DNA of 64,000 nucleotides from Megalopta genalis (lineage: Eukaryota > Arthropoda > Insecta > Hymenoptera > Halictidae), in contig NC_135014.1 in assembly GCF_051020955.1 (NCBI RefSeq), positions 26,773,221-26,837,220 on the forward strand, given 5' to 3'. Each line of letters opens with the position of its first letter. The first letter of the stretch is position 1. The translations under genes were made by a program, and so were the position numbers. Below the pieces are notes generated by a model. The model was not told where the DNA came from. It ran no database searches and saw only the letters and a program-made list of their open reading frames with translations. Shown here in pieces: positions 58,700 through 64,000 of the stretch.

Positions 58700-60240
58700 G
58701 TCAAGAAACGAACAATTGTGGAGTTAATTATATTTATGGATCCAAAAGGGGCACTCTGTGTACAAGTTACGTAGCAGAATAGTTTCAGATAGTGTCACAG
58801 AAACGTTGGGGTTTACGACACGGTCAGTCGTAAGTATTTACTTCGGAAAATTCTGCACAGGCGGCGAACAAGCGCCGTCCAACTATGAATGTCGCTATGT
58901 GCCTGTGTGTCAGCACGTGGACTCTAGACATTTTGTCAATGGAGACGGTCGCATCATAAAGCGCGACGCTTCGCTGTAGCGCCGATGCTACGAACAATGG
59001 AAGCAGAAATAGATCGAAGGACTGACCCTTGGGTCGGCTTGCGCTCGGGGCGCCCTACCCGGAGATGCAACATACCCCACGCGGACGAGGTGGGCGTCGA
59101 TTTCGTGGCACTTTCGACGGCTGCTCGCTGCTCCGGCGATCAGTATCGATTTACTATAACAGTTATTTTCGATATTTCGCTTTTCGATATTTTTGTGCTG
59201 GTAAAGAGATGGATAGCGATGCCTTTGGCGGTTCTAGAGGGTGGGATGTCTCGAAACGAACGTCTCCTCCGTTCACCGTGTAATTTGGTGCCGTTCGATG
59301 CAATGGCGGCAGAGGATTTTTATTTCGATACAGATCCGCGATCTGGTAATTACGCGCGGAATTATTGATCGCGCAGCGAGATGCCCGTGGAATCGGTTAA
59401 AACGAAATGCGACATCGACCGAGACGCAGAGCGTGGGATCGGCTGAAATGAAATACGATATCGCGGCACAAAACCGCACAGGATTAATATAATTGCAATA
59501 AAGTCCGTGGCTATGAAAGGAAAGGCTAGGAAGTTCCGCGAGTCTGGCGCAATCGCGCCGTTGCGTTTTACGTTTGCGTAGGATTGCAATAAGCAAGGTA
59601 CTTCGTATCGCTACAGATCTGCACAAGTACTTGTAATTTTCTCGAGGCATGCTCATCAGCGAGCCCATGTATCTCATTCACAGACGTTCCGCCTCGCCGT
59701 GACTCGTGGCCACTATCGGTTTCCTGTGCGAAGCACCCGAGCAACACGCAGCTCCGTTCTATCGATCTGCAGCAGCCGGGAGTTTCCTTCCTCTTTTGTC
59801 TTTATTCTCTCTCTCTCTTTCTCTCTCTCCTTTCGCCTTCCATCTTGCTATCTTACTCGGGCTTATTTATTTCCATTTCTACTTCGTTTCGTTTCATTGT
59901 CCCTTATTTCCCTATGTTCCCCTCCTGCTGCCCGTATTTTCCCTCGATGCAAATTTTCGCCCCGTCCTCTCCATTTTCCCTCGACACATACACTCCGCGT
60001 GAAAAGTATTCGTATACTGTATTTCCGGATTTTTCACAAATTCTCGATATTCTCGAACTAGAATTTTCTCGTCCCCCTCGTAATTTTCTCGCCCCCCTGG
60101 AAGATTAAAAACTACAGAAATTGGACGAGGAACTGGCGGATGCTCCGATGGTCCAGAAAGGCAAATTAGGGAGCACAAATGTGGATTTCTGCAATTAAAA
60201 TCTAGGAACAGGAACAGAGATGGGACCAACAAAAATGTTA
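58700..60240. other. CpG-rich interval, no supported gene
   Basis: Several long open frames overlap on both strands (for example 58985-59368), but none shows a domain, consistent splicing or low-complexity-free codon use. A CT/TC-rich stretch lies at about 59,800-59,830. Confidence 0.4.
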
Positions 60241-60289
60241 TCAAGAAATACCACCATCTATTCTCACAGCGATGGAATACATGATTATT

Positions 60290-60640
60290 GAATAAATGAT
60301 TATTGAAGCTCTAAACCTGATGAAATCGAACAATATTTTACGCTCCATCGTCCGCACGGATTCCACGAGCGCAATTAACACCGTAAAAGACGCTAAAACA
60401 ATAAAACCACTCGAAATCATCGAAACAGTCCAAGAAAACCCCACAGAACTCGTTGATTCGATCGAACGCGTAACACTTACCTGGCTCATCTCCCGCTAAA
60501 AAGCACAACCGATAATTAAGTATCCGATTCTAACGCCAAACGTCTGGCATAGACGCGACGTATGGCTATTCGATGATATTGTAGCAAGATTGAAAAGCCG
60601 GGCAACTCGTATTACCAAAAATCAGATGTTGTTAGGATAG
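60290..60640 (+). mobile_element. Non-LTR retrotransposon RNase H relic
   Basis: The frame from 60296 reads ALNLMKSNNILRSIVRTDST then SAINTVKDAKTIKPLEII and ERVTLTWLISR before a stop. This is the order of the RNase H domain in jockey/I-type ORF2 (EAL..I......I.TDS.SAL..L......P.I..I...L......I.L.WIPSH), with the S-H lost. Past the stop, DIVARLKSRATRITKNQMLLG continues the tail. It is truncated and broken. Confidence 0.65.
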
Positions 60641-62272
60641 GACAGTTGATAAATCTTCTTGGCTCGAAATACCGTGACTGGCGTCTGGATACTCGAACGC
60701 TCTCGTCCTTGCTGGTTTATATCGTTTGACAGCTTCGAGGTAACAAATACGTATTTCGCTAGTAACCATGAACTAGCCTGGTCGCATTGAAAGTCTGCTC
60801 TATTCATAGAAAGAATGGCTAAGGCTTATGTACATACGCTACAGTCACCCCTTTGAAAGGCTTAACGTGTAATATTCTTTTTTCCGAGCGACTGTAAATT
60901 TCGATGTTAAGGTCAAGGCCTTGGTAGTGGCAGAAAATATTCGCGAAGTTAGGGGCTACATCGATTTCGACGGAACTTCAAGGGTTCGCGAGAACGTCGA
61001 AAAAGTGGCGCGCCGTGAATTCTTCGTGTCGATACACGTTGCCGAAATTTTTCGACAGTTTTACGTTCTTACAAAACTTTTCAATTTTTCAAATAATCTG
61101 GCCGCGAGCGTGCGCTCGACAAAAATCATCGAGCACGAAACAGCGAGCAAAATTCAAGGAATCTAGAAAATTCGGTTGCACTATTTTCGGCACCATTCTC
61201 TTCGCGGTTACAACGAGATCAGAACTTTTTCGGTTGTAATAATTTCTCGGTTGAAGAAAAGTGATATTTATGGGATGCCTAAATGTACTCGAACGTTTAA
61301 CTATACGTAATTATCAATCTAATATTTTCTAAATGCGTTCGGAATGGCGGCGTCATTTATAAAATGTTTGCCGACAACCGAGTATGAGATTTGCGGTTTT
61401 ACGGAACATAATCGAACGCAATAATGTATCCGCCCATCGCATCGGTGTGTCACAATGGCATAGAGGCACCACTCGCAGTCTCAAAACGTGCTTTATAAAG
61501 TGGATCACCCTGTATAGCCCGAGAGAACGAATCACAGTAGAGATTGCATTTCGTCCCCTCGCCATTCCCGCTATTTTTAGGTTTCGTGATCCTAGAATGC
61601 ATCCCGGTGGCCCTTATTTATAGGAATGATCCGGTGTCAACGTCCTAGACGATTTGTCATAAAAGCGAACGCCTCCGAGGAATCAGAATGTTTTTAAACA
61701 TTTTTCTCTCGAAGAATTAAGTCACGATTCCCGGCTGACTAAACTTCTCGGAATGGCATCACACATCTCCATAAATATAAGATTCTTCGAACGGTTCTCG
61801 CTCGGCCGCTTTCTCAAAAATCCCCTAAACCGGACGCACCATAATTTTTAATGTATTATTATTATTATAACATTTAGATACTCGCAGTACTTATACAAAT
61901 CGATCTTATTTGACACATTCTTCTCTTCACTCTTCTCTTTCGCTCGCCGATCTTCGATTAAAAGCTAATTATTCTTGAAAGTGAACCAAAGGCACGGCAA
62001 TTGTCCGGGCCACAGTAACTGGCACCGCCGCCCTATTGATATTTAGCAAGTTCTACAATTCCGGTTCGACCCGACTGGTCGGCGTACGCAAGGATTTCGC
62101 AAGAACCGAAACTCTTTTAACCGATGACGATTTTAGAGCAGTTAGGTAACGAAATGTACATCAAAGTTGGCATTCGGGCGAGGAACCGTCTTGCATCGAA
62201 TGGATCCCTCAGTTATCCGTTGGATGCGCCGATGGTAGCTTTTCGAATTAACGCGCCAACGACTCGACGATC

Positions 62273-62569
62273 ATGGGCGAGGTTTACTCGATCTTCGAAA
62301 CGATCGATCACTGGATACAGGGACTAAACGGTTCGAGCAAGATCCAGGAGACGAGCACACGTGAAACGGAAAACGTTATCGAAACGAACGACTTCCTGAT
62401 CGACGCGCCAGTTCTTCGGGATCTGTTGTTGGACGTGTCGACCGAGAAAAATATCTACGACATCGTCTGCACGATCAATCGGTTGATCTTCTTTTACGTG
62501 ATCATCAAGTGGATTAATCTCGAGGTGTGGACCGTAGTTGGCGGCGGACCCTTCGCCATGAACCGATGA
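62273..62569 (+). CDS. 98-residue open frame, unrecognised
   Basis: A single uninterrupted frame with even, GC-ending codon use opens MGEVYSIFETIDHWIQGLNG. A Glu/Thr-rich middle follows, then FLIDAPVLRDLLLDV and a hydrophobic segment NRLIFFYVIIKWI near residues 72-84. It ends GGGPFAMNR. The hydrophobic stretch is short for a membrane span but could be one. No family is recognised. It could be a real small protein, a terminal exon of a gene starting upstream (for example from 57,029), or chance; no good acceptor is obvious immediately upstream. Confidence 0.4.
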   Translation: MGEVYSIFETIDHWIQGLNGSSKIQETSTRETENVIETNDFLIDAPVLRDLLLDVSTEKNIYDIVCTINRLIFFYVIIKWINLEVWTVVGGGPFAMNR

Positions 62570-62599
62570 GCCTCGAGGAAACGATTCGATCTTCGAATG

Positions 62600-64000
62600 T
62601 TTTTTTTGCGAAAGTCTATAACGAAAGCGAGAGAACAATCCGACCAAGGAAAAATTGCTACGACAAATCGGTTGATAAATTCGGCACGCGGAATCGAAAG
62701 GGTGTAGTGTCGTCACGTTCAGCATGTGTACATTCGCCAATGCACGCTCTCTCGCTTATTATGCGTTCGACATCGTGCACCAGCAACATTATGCTTCTCG
62801 TACTTTTATACGATAAAAGCGATACGCTTTTTTTTTTAAAATTAATATGGAATTAGGGAAGTTGACGCTGTTGACGAAACGATGCTTATTACGACGTGAA
62901 AATCGAATTTCGACGATTCTGCGACGAGCAAATAACCAAATCTGTGCCAACAATTGTAAAATATTGACACATGATCTTCGTATTACCGAAAATGCAGTGT
63001 AGTTTCGGATAACGAATAGCAATTTTTTATTCTTTCTGTAATAAATTGAATACCGTCGCACGATTTATTCTCGTTTCTTTGAAATACTCCCCTCCAAGTG
63101 AAACAACGATATTCTTCTGAAAAATGCACGCGGCGTTCCTCCATAAATTCGCATTTATTTCTTCCGAGTAATATTTCCGTTTAATTAACAACACCTCGTC
63201 GTAGAGGATAGAGATGATGCACATTTATCGAGATCTTAGAATCAGCATTTTCGAAGAAATGCTTTCTTCGAGCTAATAAACGAGGGCCTCGGCAAATCTA
63301 AGCGACACCTAAATGGTTTATTTACCCCATTCGAAGTTTCATTACGGTCGAAAATAAATTCCACGACAATTATTGGCGAATGTCGCGCATATCTATATAG
63401 TATGTAAGTATGCAGTTAAACCAGTTTAATTTTAGATTTCGCTGGTATGTTGATTCTCGAAAATATTGGCGCCAAGGTATCCAGAAAGCACATGAACCGT
63501 GCGCGGCCTCGGATTCCGACTAAAAGTTGATAGAAGAACATTCGGTTTAAAAAGTTTGGACACGTTCTCGGACCGTGTAGTGTGACGTTTTAATTGCACG
63601 ACGACAGAAATATAATCTGACGTAAACTATGTTCATCAAAGAACCAGCGCTGTTTCATTTTCCTTTTGAAGTCGTATGTCTCGTTATTTTTATTGCTCTT
63701 CTTATCTCTCGCGTTTTGTACGTCTCGGTGTTACATCTTTTATTTTATGGGGCGTCAATCAATTTTAAGTCAATTTATTTGTTCTACGCTGTTCAAGATC
63801 TATTTAAAAATATATCGCAAGGCTGATCAATTTTCTGTATACGATATTTTTCCGGGGGGGTGGAAATGATAAATAATGTTATTTGTTCTTCTAAATAAAA
63901 TGACATCAAATCTTGATTAAAATCCTGATGAAAATTAAAGAAATCTTTCGGCTATAACATGCAATTAATGCAGCAAATGCAGGCAAATTTGGAATAAATG
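62600..64000. other. Right-hand end, nothing supported
   Basis: AT-rich sequence with short open frames lacking domain signals or splice structure; no repeats of the families above were seen. Confidence 0.45.

Noticed and set aside
58985..59368. 127-codon frame on the plus strand
   Set aside because: Competing frames on both strands, no domain and no conserved-looking segment.

Overview
The window looks like nuclear DNA of an insect, and I think a hymenopteran (bee, wasp or ant). Genes are split by short GT-AG introns. The proteins match animal families (a long cadherin, USP1, RNase P subunit Rpp21, a probable SKA3, an NRDP1-type RING ligase, an insect-style MADF-BESS factor). Base composition swings from AT-rich (about 13-32 kb) to CpG-rich (about 0-2.5 kb and 52-64 kb). 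The order-level call is inference from gene style and repeats only.

Layout. 1-2.97 kb: non-coding, probably intron or upstream of the cadherin, with a 350-bp foldback and an array of eight 16-bp palindromes. 2.975-13.41 kb (+): the 3' 23 exons of a large cadherin (1,687 residues seen; 13 cadherin repeats, the first partial, then a membrane-adjacent domain, one membrane span and a short tail); its introns hold two twin MITEs, a minisatellite and a triplicated splice acceptor. 15.6-16.3 kb (-): Rpp21. 17.46-18.31 kb (-): a SKA3-like protein. 19.94-22.31 kb (+): USP1-like deubiquitinase. 22.3-29.2 kb: no gene seen, several tandem repeats. 29.2-30.3 kb (+): a small single-pass membrane/coiled-coil protein, unrecognised. 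30.3-32.9 kb: nothing coding seen.

32.9-46.7 kb is an almost continuous block of non-coding repeats. Four copies of a roughly 1.6-1.9-kb unit are packed with short hairpins, many closed by the same five-base loop AGAAG. Next come arrays built on the word CGCAACGCTA, then 29 copies of a 134-bp satellite with poly-C tracts and a six-unit higher-order pattern. I regard this block as the most unusual part of the window.

47-50 kb: transposon relics. 50.7-51.75 kb (-): a short NRDP1-like RING protein with a duplicated coiled-coil end. 52.7-54.5 kb (-): a MADF-BESS protein with a MITE and a tRNA-like SINE head in its intron. 54.9-64 kb: mostly CpG-rich non-coding sequence with one likely first coding exon (57.03 kb, +), a non-LTR retrotransposon RNase H relic (60.3 kb) and one 98-residue open frame (62.3 kb).

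The genes do not form an operon-like pathway; they are ordinary eukaryotic neighbours. All exon joins were read by eye from splice consensus, phase continuity and domain continuity, without transcript or database support.
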